The notes under the pieces are model-generated. The model was not told the DNA's origin and searched no databases. It saw nothing but the letters and a program-made list of their open reading frames with translations. Below, in pieces: positions 1-10,317 of a stretch of DNA of 64,000 nucleotides. The translations under genes were made by a program, and so were the position numbers. Each line of letters opens with the position of its first letter. Position 1 is the stretch's first letter. The stretch comes from Panorpa germanica (lineage: Eukaryota > Arthropoda > Insecta > Mecoptera > Panorpidae), in assembly GCA_963678705.1 (NCBI GenBank), contig OY783216.1, positions 12,276,001-12,340,000 of the forward strand, in the 5' to 3' direction.

Positions 1-1268
1 TTTCGTTAACATCATACAACTGTAGTAATGGTCTGCTTGTTAACAAAACCATTTTCTTGTTCTTTCGCCCATACGAATTCATTGTCTTTCTTCGTTAATG
101 CTGTTAACGGTTTTGCGATATTTGCGAAGTCCTGAATAAATCTGCGAAAATAGCTGCATAAACCCATGAATCTACGTACTTTGTGTGCATTCTTCGGAGT
201 CTGGTAGTTCGTTACTGCATCTATTTTCCTTTGTCCTGGTTTTATTTCTTCTTGACTTATCTCATATCCTAGGTAGTCTATTGTTTCATTAAAGAAATAG
301 AATTTCTTTAACTTCAATGTTAACCCATATTACTTGATTATATCAAAAAATCTTTTTATTACTGTCATACCTTGTTCAATACTCTTGATCGGTATTGAGA
401 TATCGTCCATGTAAACTAGAATTTCACCTGGTGCAAAGTTCTGTCTAACTCGGGTCATCAATCTGTTGAATATCATTGGCGCATTGACTAATTCTTTACG
501 TTTTGTTTTAGCGTTTAATCTTCTGTAATCAACCACTAAACGTTCTTCTCCAGTCTTTTTCTGTACCAGTATCATAGGACTTGAATATTCCGATGTAGAT
601 TTCTCTATGATTCCAGCATCTAGCAATTCTTTTACTTCTTTTTCAACTTTTTGAATTTGTCCATAAGGTAAACTGTATGGTCGACTCCTTATCGGTTCGT
701 TGTCCGTTAATTCTATTTTCATTTCCACAAGGTTAGTTGTTCTTATTTCATAAATGTTATTTGCGAAGCATTCACGATTTTCAACTATCAATTCACATAA
801 ATTTTCTTTTTCCTTTTCAGATAAATTATTCTGTATATTTATCTCTGATTTTTCTATTGGCTCGCTATATTTAATCTTGTTCACGTGTGAAATTGTTTTA
901 TTTTCCTTGCCATCATCAACGTTTACTTCATTATTTGGTTTTATGATTACCTCTCCATTTTTAATTACGATTATTAGTTTGCTGTTCGATAAAGCACTTC
1001 TTAGAATGATTATATCGTTATCCTGAGTCTCATTCGGTACTAATAGAATTTCGCACATTATATCGATTCCTTCGATCGTAATTATTGATTCGCGTTTTCC
1101 AAGAGAGTTACATGTTCCTTGGCCAAAACCAATTAATGTCACGCTGTGATTCATGAATTTCATATTCATTTTACTTGCGATATCTTTTCTTATCGTAACA
1201 ACTACACTTCCAAGATCTAAAAATGCGTTAATATTAAGACCATCTCTCTGTACTACTTTACAAAACAT
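1..1268 (-). pseudogene. A1 pol remnant (protease, broken RT, start of RNase H)
   Basis: The 5' part (330-1268) encodes an aspartyl-protease-like region, in which the usual D-S/T-G triad reads D-L-G, followed by the N-terminal RT fingers. The frame then jumps from the fingers straight to the Y-M-D-D palm block: about 175 bp present in the other copies is missing near position 490. A frameshift near 320 leads into the RT thumb and connection (12-317). A second short deletion near position 45 removes a few codons before the RNase H region. Comparison with the copy at 24042-25280 makes both deletions clear. No catalytic activity is expected. Confidence 0.85.
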
Positions 1269-1280
1269 ATCTTCGATATT

Positions 1281-2327
1281 TTACTTAATAGTTTTACATT
1301 TCATTTGTCTCTTTAACTCTTCTTTAGCTTCTGTCTTAACTATTGACTTAGTTCTGCATGTAGAAGCTTCATGTCCTTGGCGTAGATATTTTGTACATTT
1401 TTGTCCATCATTACTTCTCTTGTTTGGACAGTTTCTGGCTATGTGACCTATATTATTACATAAATAACATTTCCTTATTTCACATCGTACCTGTTGTGTG
1501 TCATCTGGTTTGTCATGACAAATTCTTTGTTCGTTCTTTGACATAGTTGACTTTTCAGGTCGTAAATATTCTTGTCGATACTTTAGTTGACTGATCGTTT
1601 CTTCGTAGACCTTAATCTGTTCCATTAATTCGTTTAAATCAGCATATTTAACTAACAAAAGAGTACGAATCATATCTGAGTCATTCAGTCTACTAATGAT
1701 GTATTTCTGTATCGCGACATTTGACAACTTTCCTTTCTTAGCGATCGCAAGAATCGAATAGAAATATTCTTCAATAGTTTCGTCTCGTTGTTTAGTTCTT
1801 TTTGTCAACTGCATATGAATCTTACTTTCATCTTCATTGTTAGGGAACGATTTGACAAAAGCCTGTGAAAATAAGTCGAAATTAGTGTAATATTCATATA
1901 TAGTTTCATACCAAAGTTTTGCAGGTCCTTTCAACTTTGACACAACATGCAATATCAGCATCTTCTTAGTCCAATTGTAGGTTTCTGCGATCTTCTCAAT
2001 CCATTTTGTTGAACTCAATTTATTTATGTTATTGGCGTCGAATTACGGTAACATGGATATTACTTCTTTAATACTGTATTGATTCTGTTCAGTATTACTT
2101 CTTGGTAAGCTGAAAGATTGATTAAAAATTATTTTCTCACGTTCTGATAATTCTTTTTCCTTATTTAAGAGATTCCTTTCCCATAGTAGAAAGTTTCTTT
2201 GAGAATCTAATAAGTTTCTTTCTTCATTTAAGTCGTCAGCCATGTTGGATCTCCTATCTGACAGCTCGAGGTCGATATCGATCGGACTAGGGCTGCGACG
2301 ACTACCTTGAGAACTATGGGCTGTCAT
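1281..2327 (-). pseudogene. A1 gag, one nonsense codon
   Basis: Gag of family A: a charged N-terminal coiled-coil-like stretch rich in Glu, Arg, Leu and Asn, a retrotransposon capsid domain, then two CCHC zinc knuckles near the C-terminus (C-Y-L-C...H...C and a second that in this copy reads C-T-K-Y). The start is the ATG at 2325-2327, conserved in all copies. A stop TAA at 2043-2045 replaces a GAA codon seen elsewhere, and three codons are missing just after it. The stop at 1281-1283 is directly followed, in the same frame, by the protease region. Confidence 0.85.
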
Positions 2328-2778
2328 AATTCCTGTTTTCTATTGGTTCTACTTTTTGCTATCTAACTCAGACTTAAACCTTTACTAAGTTAGTTAGATT
2401 CCTTGCTAAATGACAAAAATCCATTATTTGTCACTTAGGTTCCCAGGTGAAGTTGTATGTGCCTCGTTCAAAGTTCCACCGCTGACGCACTACTTAAGGC
2501 GTTGGCTGGGTGTGGTTATGACGTCACTACAGTTCCTTTGTTCTTGTCATCCTCTAATTATACCTCCAAAATCCACTGTGATTTATTGTATAATTATTAA
2601 TTACGCTTTTACTCTTTCCTTAATTTTAACTTTGACCTTTTGCTCTGGTTCACTTAGAAATTAGCTCATTCAAAATTAAAACAGAGTAATGCCAGCCTTT
2701 TGTCATGAAAATCACTTTTTCTTATTTATTTTAACGATTTAATCTTTTTAAATTCGCGTTTATCCCACTTCTGAAAAC
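2328..2778 (-). promoter_or_regulatory. A1 leader with primer-binding site and CRE palindrome
   Basis: Untranslated leader between the 5' LTR and gag. Four bases from the LTR, TCAGAAGTGGGAT (minus strand, 2762-2774) is a likely primer-binding site; the same 13-mer lies in the PBS of element E at 49565-49577, where the surrounding bases fit the 3' end of a tRNA-Leu. The leader has an exact CRE/ATF palindrome TGACGTCA at 2519-2526 and short inverted repeats around 2375-2440 (TGACAAA...TTTGTCA; CTAACT...AGTTAG). Confidence 0.6.
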
Positions 2779-3030
2779 TGTAAGGCCCTAAAGCCTATAA
2801 AAGGTGGTATTTGTCAGAATCTGTGTTTATGCGTAGAATGAATTAAACAGAAGTTATGATTAATATGATTTAATAACTAAATATAAAACTGATACAAATT
2901 ATTAGGTGTTGCTACTTTAACACTTCTCAAGAGACTGCCTGGCTATACCGTGTATATCTAGTACATTTAACTTAATAACTATTTTACAATATAACCTCAA
3001 ATTTTGGCGGGTATAATAATCTTATGCTTA
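2779..3030 (-). repeat. A1 5' LTR
   Basis: Long terminal repeat of about 252 bp. On the plus strand it runs from TGTAAGGCCCT to TTATGCTTA. It recurs at 11791, 20751, 22717, 26898, 29023, 33155, 37213/39726, 51924, 56085 and 58271. The outer edge abuts (TA)n. Confidence 0.9.
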
Positions 3031-3055
3031 TATATATATATATATAAATAAATAA

Positions 3056-3118
<63 letters not shown>

Positions 3119-3120
3119 AT
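3031..3120. repeat. (TA)n microsatellite with TAAATAAATAAA interruption
   Basis: AT dinucleotide tract between the LTR of A1 and unit a1. The internal AAATAAATAAATA interruption also occurs at the A-to-a junctions at 27150 and 56337, which marks the three junctions as copies of one another. Confidence 0.9.
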
Positions 3121-3967
3121 CCATCAATCAATTCTTACATCAACCGTAAAAAAAAAAAAAAAATATTGATTGTCAACGGCACGCAGTGTTCCCAGGCGGT
3201 CTCCCATCCCAGTACTAATTGCGCCCAATGGTGCTTAACTTTAGTGATCGGAACGTGTACTGGTGCTTTCAACATGGTATGGCCGTTGGCGGAAGAACTA
3301 TAATAATTATTATATTTATTCGTATAATATTATGACAATAAAAAAAATTAAAAAAGGTTTATCATCCAAGAAAATTTTAGGTTTTTCAATCTTGACAAAA
3401 TTTATATAGATAAAATAATATTATTTATTTGATATCTTGATAATTCAATACATGTGTTATAGGCCTTCATTCGTATTAACGTCTGTCTTTCTTATTCTCT
3501 GGTCTCCAACCAGTGTCATCTTATAAAATGGTGTATTAAAATTGTCTACATTTACATTTGGCATAATAGATAACTTCACGGAAAGCTTAATATGTGTGAT
3601 TTCTTCTTTCCCTTGGTTTGTTTCCGTGCTACAGAATTGTGTCTGATTATCCAGCCGAGTCTATATCTAATATTACTCAAAATATTTAAAATAATTTTTT
3701 TATTATTTAATACTATTTTTCTATGTATAGATTAAGATACTTTAATATTTTTTATTTTATTTAATAACAAAAAAACAAAAGTTAAAATAACATTGATATA
3801 ATTAATATTACCTATCAGAATTTGATCCCTTAAGGTTTACTTTATACAATGCCTATATAAGAATTCGGATCAACCACCTCCACGCCCTCCGCCTTATCAT
3901 ACATTATGTTTTAATTTATAATTCAACATGCGTACACACCATTCTATCCTTCTCAAGAGTACTTCTT

Positions 3968-3969
<2 letters not shown>
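3121..3969. repeat. 5S-like tandem repeat unit, type a (a1)
   Basis: Unit of about 850 bp: ATCCATCAATCAAT, an A-run, the 119-bp 5S-like sequence, an AT-rich spacer with a conserved block at about 3480-3660, then CAACATGCGT...GAGTACTTCTTATC leading into the next (TA)n. It is clearly homologous along its whole length to the b-type unit that follows. Confidence 0.85.
3172..3290 (-). rRNA. 5S rRNA-like sequence, type a
   Basis: 119 bp, the normal 5S length, starting GCCAACGGCCATACC on the minus strand. The internal pol III promoter elements are recognisable: box A (AGTTAAGCACC) and box C (TAGTACTGGGATGGGAGACC). A run of T lies just downstream (plus-strand A-run at about 3148-3163), as for a pol III terminator. 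The loop region reads AGTACACGTTCCGATC, whereas from memory most insect 5S genes have about GTTCTCGTCCGATC. It may therefore be a diverged variant, a pseudogene or a 5S-derived SINE head rather than a working rRNA gene. Confidence 0.6.

Positions 3970-4041
<72 letters not shown>
3970..4041. repeat. (TA)n microsatellite
   Basis: AT tract between units a1 and b1. No other structure seen. Confidence 0.9.
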
Positions 4042-4044
<3 letters not shown>

Positions 4045-4918
4045 AATCCATCAATCAATTTCAACATCAACCGTAAAAAAAAAACAAAAAAAAATATTGA
4101 TTGTCAACGGAACGCAGTGTTCCCAGGCGGTCTTCTATCCTAGTACTAATTGCGCCCAATGGTGCCTAGCTTTAGTGATCGGAACGTGTACTGGTGCTTT
4201 CAACATGGTATGGCCGTTGGCGGAAGATTTATAATAATTATTATATTTGATCTTATAATATTATAACAATATAAAAAATATAAAAATGGCTTATCATCCC
4301 TGAAAATTTTAGGTTTTCCAATCTTGACAAAATTTATATAGATAAAACAATATCATTTATTTGAAATCTTAATAAACAATACATGTGTCATACGTATATA
4401 AAATGCCTGTATTCGTATTAACGTCTGTCTTTCTCATTCTCTGGTCTTCAACCAGTGTCAGCTAATAAAAGGCTGCATTAAAATTGTCCACTTTTACATT
4501 TGGCAGAATAGATAATTTCACGGAAAGTTTAATGTGTGTGGTTTCTTCTTTTCCTTGGTTTGTTTCTGTGCTACAGTATAGTCTCTGATTATCCAGACGA
4601 GTCTATATCTAATATAACTCAAAATATTTAATTAAACTTTTTCAATATTTTATATCATTTTTCTATGTATAGATTAAGATACTTAAATATTCATATTTTA
4701 TGTAATATCAAAAAAGCAAAAGTTAAAATAACATTGATATAATTAATACTACCTATCAGGATTCGATCCTTTAAAGTTTACATTATGCAATGCCTATATA
4801 AAAATTAGGACCAACCACCCCCACGTTTTCCGCCCTATCATACATTATGTTTTAATTTACAATTTAACATGCGTTACACACCAAACCCTTTTTCTCACGA
4901 GTACTCCATATTATATAT
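4042..4918. repeat. 5S-like tandem repeat unit, type b (b1)
   Basis: Second unit type. It differs from type a by consistent substitutions in the 5S part (TCTTCTATCCTAG instead of TCTCCCATCCCAG on the plus strand) and in the spacer (GGCTGCATTAAAATTG instead of GGTGTATTAAAATTG). It ends CACGAGTACTCCATATTATATA, where element B1 is inserted. Confidence 0.85.
4103..4221 (-). rRNA. 5S rRNA-like sequence, type b
   Basis: 119 bp, homologous to the type a copy. Box A reads AGCTAGGCACC and the box C core GGATAGAAGACC, so both internal promoter elements carry changes relative to type a. Probably a pseudogene. Confidence 0.55.
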
Positions 4919-5210
4919 TGTTATAACACACGTTCCATACGACACAAACTAACAATGTCTCTTCAGTATCTTTGCTGACCAAGCACTCTAGAGATAATAA
5001 AATAGTATATAAGTAATATGTTAATCTTAATCTAATTAGTTCAAGTTTATGTATAATCTGCATCGTGCAGATAGTAATTAGCTGGCTCACCATTTGAGTT
5101 CATGTATAAACTGCATCGCGCAGTTAGTAATTGAATCAAATAAATATTATTTAAGTAAACTTAAAATAAATTGTTTTTTTTATTAAAGTCTAAATTACTC
5201 AAACTTTAAT
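4919..5210 (+). repeat. B1 5' LTR
   Basis: 292 bp, TGTTATAACACACG...ACTTTAAT. Contains a TATA box (5006-5013), a likely start near 5036, two hairpins (5056-5072 and 5109-5125) and an AATAAA signal at 5139-5144. The hairpins would therefore lie in R, present at both ends of the RNA. Confidence 0.9.
5006..5013 (+). promoter_or_regulatory. TATA box of B1 LTR
   Basis: TATATAAG, about 30 bp upstream of TTAGTTC (about 5036), which is spaced correctly for a start site. The same sequence is present in both B2 LTRs. Confidence 0.55.
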
Positions 5211-5221
5211 TGGCGCAGTCG
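5211..5221 (+). promoter_or_regulatory. Primer-binding site of B1
   Basis: TGGCGCAGTCG immediately follows the LTR. This is the PBS class known from the 17.6/297 lineage of insect errantiviruses (tRNA-Ser by family knowledge). Confidence 0.75.
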
Positions 5222-5397
5222 TACGGATATTAAGGAATTACAATCGCTGTAAATTTTTCCATTTTTATGGTTAACTTAATATTTCGAAACCTACAAAAAA
5301 TAAAGTTAAAGAATAAAGTGAACTTAATAAATAGTGGAGTGAAATAGAGACAGAAGTTGAAGTGCTCCGAGACTCATCGACCCACTAGCAGCAGCAT

Positions 5398-5441
5398 ATG
5401 GACATGAAGATCTCGCAAGGCATCGCGGTGATAATCGTAAT
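5398..5441 (+). other. Short coding leader exon, likely env signal-peptide exon
   Basis: An ATG at 5398 opens 14 codons ending in a hydrophobic run and stops just after GTGAGT, a strong splice donor at 5442-5447. A matching acceptor (TTGCAG, AG at 10316-10317) precedes the env region, and joining the two keeps the env frame. Spliced env RNAs are known for gypsy-type errantiviruses. The exon is conserved at 41201-41244 in B2. Confidence 0.6.
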
Positions 5442-5902
5442 GTGAGTACTCATTCATATTTCCTTTCTATATTCATATTTCCCAAAAACAAAAATTATTA
5501 TTATTTTTACAATAATATTTCCTGTTTAAAAAAAGGAGTATAAATCGCTTATACAGGCCTACCAAATATTAAAATAAATATTACACAACGTAATACATAA
5601 TAATTAAATAATAATTTTCTAAAAAGGAGTATAAATCGCTTATACAGGCCTACCAAATATTAAAAATAATATTAAAATAAAATATAAATTACGCAACGTA
5701 ATACAATAATTAAATAATAATTTTCTAAAAAGGAATATAAATCGCTTATATAGGCCTAATGAAAATTAAAAATATCAAAACTAATACTATAATGTAATAT
5801 AATAAAATACTTGCAAATTAACTATATAATAATAATAATTTTTTAAAAATAAAATGTTTACAAAATAACTTTTCTTAAATAAAAGTTACACTATAAATCA
5901 AA

Positions 5903-7555
5903 ATGCAGACATTCCATATTTATCTAAATTATGTAAAGGAATATAATGGAAACAATTCGCTGACGAATTTTATAGAAGATTGCGAAGTGATCATAGATAA
6001 TTTTGCCATATTCCCCGGTAAAAATGAAGATAAAAAAGAAGCTATTAGGAATAACGGTCTATTGCTCTCAGCTATAAAAAGCAAGATTATTGGAGACGCA
6101 GCAAGTTTAATTAAGAATAAACATATTAATACATGGGTGAAATTAAAAACTATTTTAATAAATAGTTATACTAAAAACCGCAGCCATATCCCGGATACAA
6201 CAACACTTAAACGAAAGCCTAATGAGAAAGTTATTACTTATTACTTTAGATGTTTAGAATCAGTTAACAACTTTAATGTTTTGAACACACTTCACAATAA
6301 AACATCTTTAAATATGAAAGCACTGGCAAAACATCATGATTCCCTGATGGTGAGAGATTTCATAAAGGAGCTAAACGATCCTCTTGGATGTAAATTAAGA
6401 CGCCAAAATCCTAACACAATGGATGAGCTTCTAGAATTAATAATAGAAGATATGACGAACCACGAAATCCATACTAACGAGGAATATAACCACCCTCACC
6501 AACAACAAGTGAAGAACACACAAGATTTTCAAACAGAGCCGTCAACACAAAAATCGTGTGAAACAATAATCGAACAAACCATTGAGAATAAAGAAATAGA
6601 CAATGTACGGACGGAACTACAAGAAGTAATCATAAACAACGAGAGTACAGAAATCAAAGTACAAAACCAAAATTCAGAAGAAAAACGGGACACAGAAACA
6701 AATGAAAATAAAAACGATATCAAATTACATAAAGAAATGGCGATCAATGTGCCCACAAATATTAAAATACAAAGCCAGAATAATTCAGAAGAAGTTCTGA
6801 ATACAGATGAAAAGGAAAAAGAACTTGAAGAGTTTACCAAAACAGAAGTAAAGAAAAAGACAATTGTTGAAGTAAAAATGAAGCAAAGAAAAGTAAGCGT
6901 CAAAGAAAACACAGAAAATCAGCAAAATATGAAACAAGAATCAGAGAATCAAAATTCACAACATTTCAAAATACAAAATCAACAAAAAGTTAAGCAACAA
7001 TCAAAAAATCCAAACTTTCTAGATTTTAAAGTAAACAATCAACATAAAATCAGACAAGTAGCAGAAAAGCAAACTATACAAGAACTCGAAATAGTGAAGC
7101 AACAAAACATCAACCAAGAAAAACCAGAAAAACAAAATATACAATATTCTGAAGTAAAAAAATTACACAATATAAAGCAAGGAAAAGCAGGAAATAATAA
7201 AACTCAAAATTTTAAAATAAAAAATAAAATTGAAAAGAAAAAAAGAAACAAAGCTAAATGCATACCAGAAAAACAAGAAGATTTAGAAAACGAGGCACAC
7301 ACTTTGTGGATAAATGATCACAGAAAAGAAATAATTCGTGGACAGAAGATTAGAAATTCGGCACAACTAAAGCAACTATATGGAACCAAACGAAATAAAA
7401 ATAATAACTGGATAGATGAATATTTGACGAATATTATGACGAATAAAAATAATAAAACATATATTGACTTTACTTTAAAGAACTTCCTGATAAGATTAAC
7501 TTCAAAAAGTCTTCAATACTTCCCGAAAAAATTAAAATTTCAACCCGAACCTTAA
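5903..7555 (+). CDS. Divergent Gag-like protein of B1, 550 aa
   Basis: Uninterrupted ORF in the gag position. Residues 1 to about 190 align along their length with the gag of B2 (opening YLNY.KE.NG.NSL..FI, later ...LNDPLGC.LR), so this is a capsid-type domain, though far more diverged than the surrounding LTR and 3' region. Residues about 190-440 form a low-complexity tail rich in Gln, Asn, Lys and Glu with irregular repeats around NQQK and KQ. The last 110 residues are basic, look folded, and resemble no family I recognise. There is no CCHC knuckle. A typical errantivirus Gag is about 400-450 aa. The open frame amid ruined pol and env suggests that it is kept by selection or was captured recently. 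Confidence 0.75.
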   Translation: MQTFHIYLNYVKEYNGNNSLTNFIEDCEVIIDNFAIFPGKNEDKKEAIRNNGLLLSAIKSKIIGDAASLIKNKHINTWVKLKTILINSYTKNRSHIPDTTTLKRKPNEKVITYYFRCLESVNNFNVLNTLHNKTSLNMKALAKHHDSLMVRDFIKELNDPLGCKLRRQNPNTMDELLELIIEDMTNHEIHTNEEYNHPHQQQVKNTQDFQTEPSTQKSCETIIEQTIENKEIDNVRTELQEVIINNESTEIKVQNQNSEEKRDTETNENKNDIKLHKEMAINVPTNIKIQSQNNSEEVLNTDEKEKELEEFTKTEVKKKTIVEVKMKQRKVSVKENTENQQNMKQESENQNSQHFKIQNQQKVKQQSKNPNFLDFKVNNQHKIRQVAEKQTIQELEIVKQQNINQEKPEKQNIQYSEVKKLHNIKQGKAGNNKTQNFKIKNKIEKKKRNKAKCIPEKQEDLENEAHTLWINDHRKEIIRGQKIRNSAQLKQLYGTKRNKNNNWIDEYLTNIMTNKNNKTYIDFTLKNFLIRLTSKSLQYFPKKLKFQPEP

Positions 7556-8660
7556 CAATTCAAATACGCAATCGCAAGCAACCAGACCCACGTGACTATA
7601 TAATATTTAACTCCGAAATTTAAAACTAAAAAGAATAAAACTCTAGAACGAACAACCAACCACCAACCACCTTAATAAAGAAAATTGTATGAACTATTAA
7701 AAGAATTATACAAAACAACCATTTAAATAAATTACTACAAATATTACGATAAACAATACATTTACAAAACACAACAGACAAAAAGAAAAAGGAAATGATG
7801 AAACGAATTGAGAATCATAAACAACCACCTTTATGCAGAAAATCGCATAAGCACTGGTTATCACCAGCAGTAAAACCCTATAAACATACAAATTAAGCGA
7901 CATCAAGTAATAACTATTTCGATACAACTACCAACGCAGTTAAAATTATTAAAATAATAAAAAGAGTAAATTATTTAAATTAAAATAAAGAAACACGACC
8001 TATTAATATCTACATTAACAAAAACTACATTTAAAAATAAAAGTCAATAAACCCATTGTAATGATAATACATATTAAATGTACAATAATTTAAAAGATAA
8101 ACACCATCGGAAAATATAAAAACGAGCATAAAATAAAAAATGATATCAGACATCAAGAAACAAACGCAACGCACAAGGTCATTTACGAAAGATATACCCG
8201 TGTATTCTAATAAAATACGTGGAAACTGCAAGCAATTTGCAAGCAATGCAAATACCATGATTTGAACGCCGCTAAATTACACAAAAACAACTGTGAGAGC
8301 AAAATATAAGCGCATTCCACAATACCAGAGTACCCGGTATCATAAAACATGAATATGACCTATCCAAGTCAAATGTGCTATTATAAGACGTAATGAAACC
8401 CTATACTCCAATACAAAAGATAATGCTACATTAACAAACTAAGTCAGCATTTCTAATTCAGCTACTATGATAATCCATATACTAACACATTGGAAAACAC
8501 AAAAATAAAATAGCAATTTTATCTGCATAAAGTTAAGGAAATAAATACAGACAGTACAATTTATTATCATGATTAAAGCTACTGTTAAAAATCCAAATGT
8601 AGACACAGTATACATGAACACTAACAAAAAACATAGCAATAGCGGAATAAAAACATGAAA
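7556..8660 (+). pseudogene. Degenerate AT-rich tract in B1 with old integrase traces
   Basis: No coding frame. Two stretches still resemble integrase coding sequence of B2: about 8185-8205 (CGAAAGATATACC..GTG, compare 45237) and about 8305-8415 (GCGCATTCCACAATACC..GAGTA and onward, compare 45661-45780). They are more decayed than the integrase remnant that follows, so B1 seems to hold two layers of integrase sequence of different age. The rest of the tract shows nothing I can identify. Confidence 0.5.
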
Positions 8661-10255
8661 CCTTTTTTAAGTAAAAAAACCACCAGAGTAATAATCAGAA
8701 TCAGCAAGTAATGAAGTAATAGACGTCACATACAAATTAATTTGCAAAAGATATACGTGGTCTAGTCTACGAAAAGATGTCGAAAATTTCAACAATAACT
8801 GCAGCACATGCAAACAGTGCAAATATAAAAGAAAACCAATTAGAGCACCGCTAAATAACACCGAAACACCTGAGAGACCACTTGAGAAATTACATATAGA
8901 TACGTTTGGTATAGACAATACTATAATAGATGTATTTTCAAAATAACCACAGGCATACAAAATCGCCGATAAACTAATAACGTATTTCTCACACCACGGC
9001 ATACCCAATCATATTACAAATAATATTAAAAAATATACAAATATAACTGAATTCTCAAATAATCTCATCAAAGAATTACAAGAATTATAAAAAAATTAAA
9101 ATTCATATAACAACACCATACAGACATGAAAGTAATTCTCCAATAGAACGAGCACATTCCACGATACTAGAACTATATCGTATAGTGAAACATAAACATG
9201 ATCTTACACCCGAAACAATCACGAAATATGCTATTATAGGATATAACGAAACCCCACATTCCAGTACAACATACAAACCTTTTGAAATAATAAATGGACA
9301 CTTACAAACCAAGTCTGTATTGCTTATGGATTATGATAAAACACTCATGGACTTATACACCCAAAATCATAAAACTAAAATCTCAACCCTATACTCAAAA
9401 ATTAAAGAAATAAATGCAAATCGAAAAGAACAGGTTATTAATAAAAGAAATGCTACCGTTAAAGACCCAAACGTAAAACAAGGAGATATCGTATACCTCA
9501 ACACTAAATCAAAACAGGGCAAAAGCCGAATAAAGAACACAAGACCCTTTAAAGTACTAGAAGTATCCCATACTTTTATAGCTAAAATAGAAGATCTAAA
9601 AAATAAAAAATTAAGAGAAACACATGTAGATAACCTAGTGAAAACCAAAATGAAAAACCCAACTTCAAACGAACTTAACGAAGAAGGAAGTAATGTACTA
9701 TTCGAATGCACTACACTACCTGTAGATAACATAGGAAAAACCAAAATGAAAAACCCAACTCCAAACGAGCTTAATGAGAAAAAAATTAACGTCCTATTCG
9801 AACACACTACACTACCTGTCGATAAATCAACGACAGATTATATTCTACACCTAGTTCACGACAAATTTAGCCCCAGAGACGAAAAACCAAGATACTACAA
9901 CGGATTCGCAAAGTTAATAGCAAGAGACACACCCAATTTCGAATACATATTAAATAAAGCAAAAAGAACTAATAACCTCATAGAGGGCCTATACAAACTC
10001 ACGCGAGGCAGAACATTTGGACACACAATAAATCTTGTCTGCAATCAACAAAACTGCCTTGACAAACTTGCCAAATTTCTAAAAGAATTTGAAAATTCAC
10101 CAACCGAATTAATAATACGAATGCCCCCTATAGCACAAGGACTTTTTAATAGAACAAAAGAAGAGGTCCTAGAAGTATTTAAACGACATGGGCCTACAAA
10201 GAACAAATACATCATGCACTCAAATCCCGAAATACAAATAAATTATTTATTTTAA
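8661..10255 (+). pseudogene. B1 pol remnant: broken integrase core plus C-terminal extension
   Basis: From about 8735 the sequence is close to B2 45215 onward: zinc-binding region with C-S-T-C-K, then the first catalytic Asp block. Small deletions remove residues between the first and second catalytic blocks, the M-D-G-G block holding the second Asp is replaced by AT-rich sequence, and there are stop codons. From 9185 to 10255 an open frame of 356 codons matches the B2 integrase C-terminus and pol tail, including two tandem copies of a K-T-K-M-K-N-P-T repeat. Not a functional integrase. Confidence 0.85.
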
Positions 10256-10317
10256 AATTAATTATAAATAAATATATTAAAACCCGATCAAGTACTAAGA
10301 AATCCTGATTCTTGCAG

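Larger units (their letters stand above)
1..3030 (-). mobile_element. A1: Ty3-type LTR retrotransposon, partial
   Basis: Minus-strand copy of the most abundant element in the window (family A), cut at its 3' side by the window start. In element orientation it carries the 5' LTR (2779-3030), leader, gag and a pol remnant. Family A pol has the order protease, RT with a Y-M-D-D box, RNase H, integrase, which is the Ty3 (Metaviridae) order, and there is no env. A1 has lost part of the RT and has a stop codon in gag, so it is not functional. Confidence 0.9.
5056..5751 (+). other. Array of six ATCGC-loop hairpins in B1 LTR and leader
   Basis: Six perfect 5-6 bp stems close the same pentaloop. In the LTR: 5056-5072 (ATCTGC/GCAGAT, loop ATCGT) and 5109-5125 (AACTGC/GCAGTT, loop ATCGC). 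After the PBS: 5238-5252 (TTACA/TGTAA). In leader repeats: 5538-5554 and 5629-5645 (GTATAA/TTATAC) and 5735-5751 (ATATAA/TTATAT). The last three sit in a roughly 100-bp tandem repeat whose core is AAAGGA...AGGCCTA. Stems differ but stay paired, which points to RNA structure, perhaps for packaging or dimerisation (inference). Confidence 0.65.

Noticed and set aside
754-1446. Plus-strand ORFs of 90 and 97 aa that recur in several A copies
   Set aside because: Antisense shadows of the protease/RT and gag regions; recurrence follows the copies.
3928-4143. ORF rich in Ile-Tyr repeats (also near 39778, 57122, 58516 and 63430-63946)
   Set aside because: Translation of (TA)n microsatellites; no protein expected.
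4911-5093. 60-63 aa minus-strand ORFs in the B LTRs (also 11448-11639)
   Set aside because: Antisense to the LTR; conserved only because the LTRs are identical.
5531-5760. The three leader repeats as a CRISPR-like or insulator array
   Set aside because: Only three units with AT-rich, non-unique spacers. An insulator role as in gypsy is possible, but no known binding motif is visible; the hairpin reading explains the conservation better.
6529-6912. 127-aa minus-strand ORF within B1 gag
   Set aside because: Antisense of a Lys/Glu-rich frame; low complexity.
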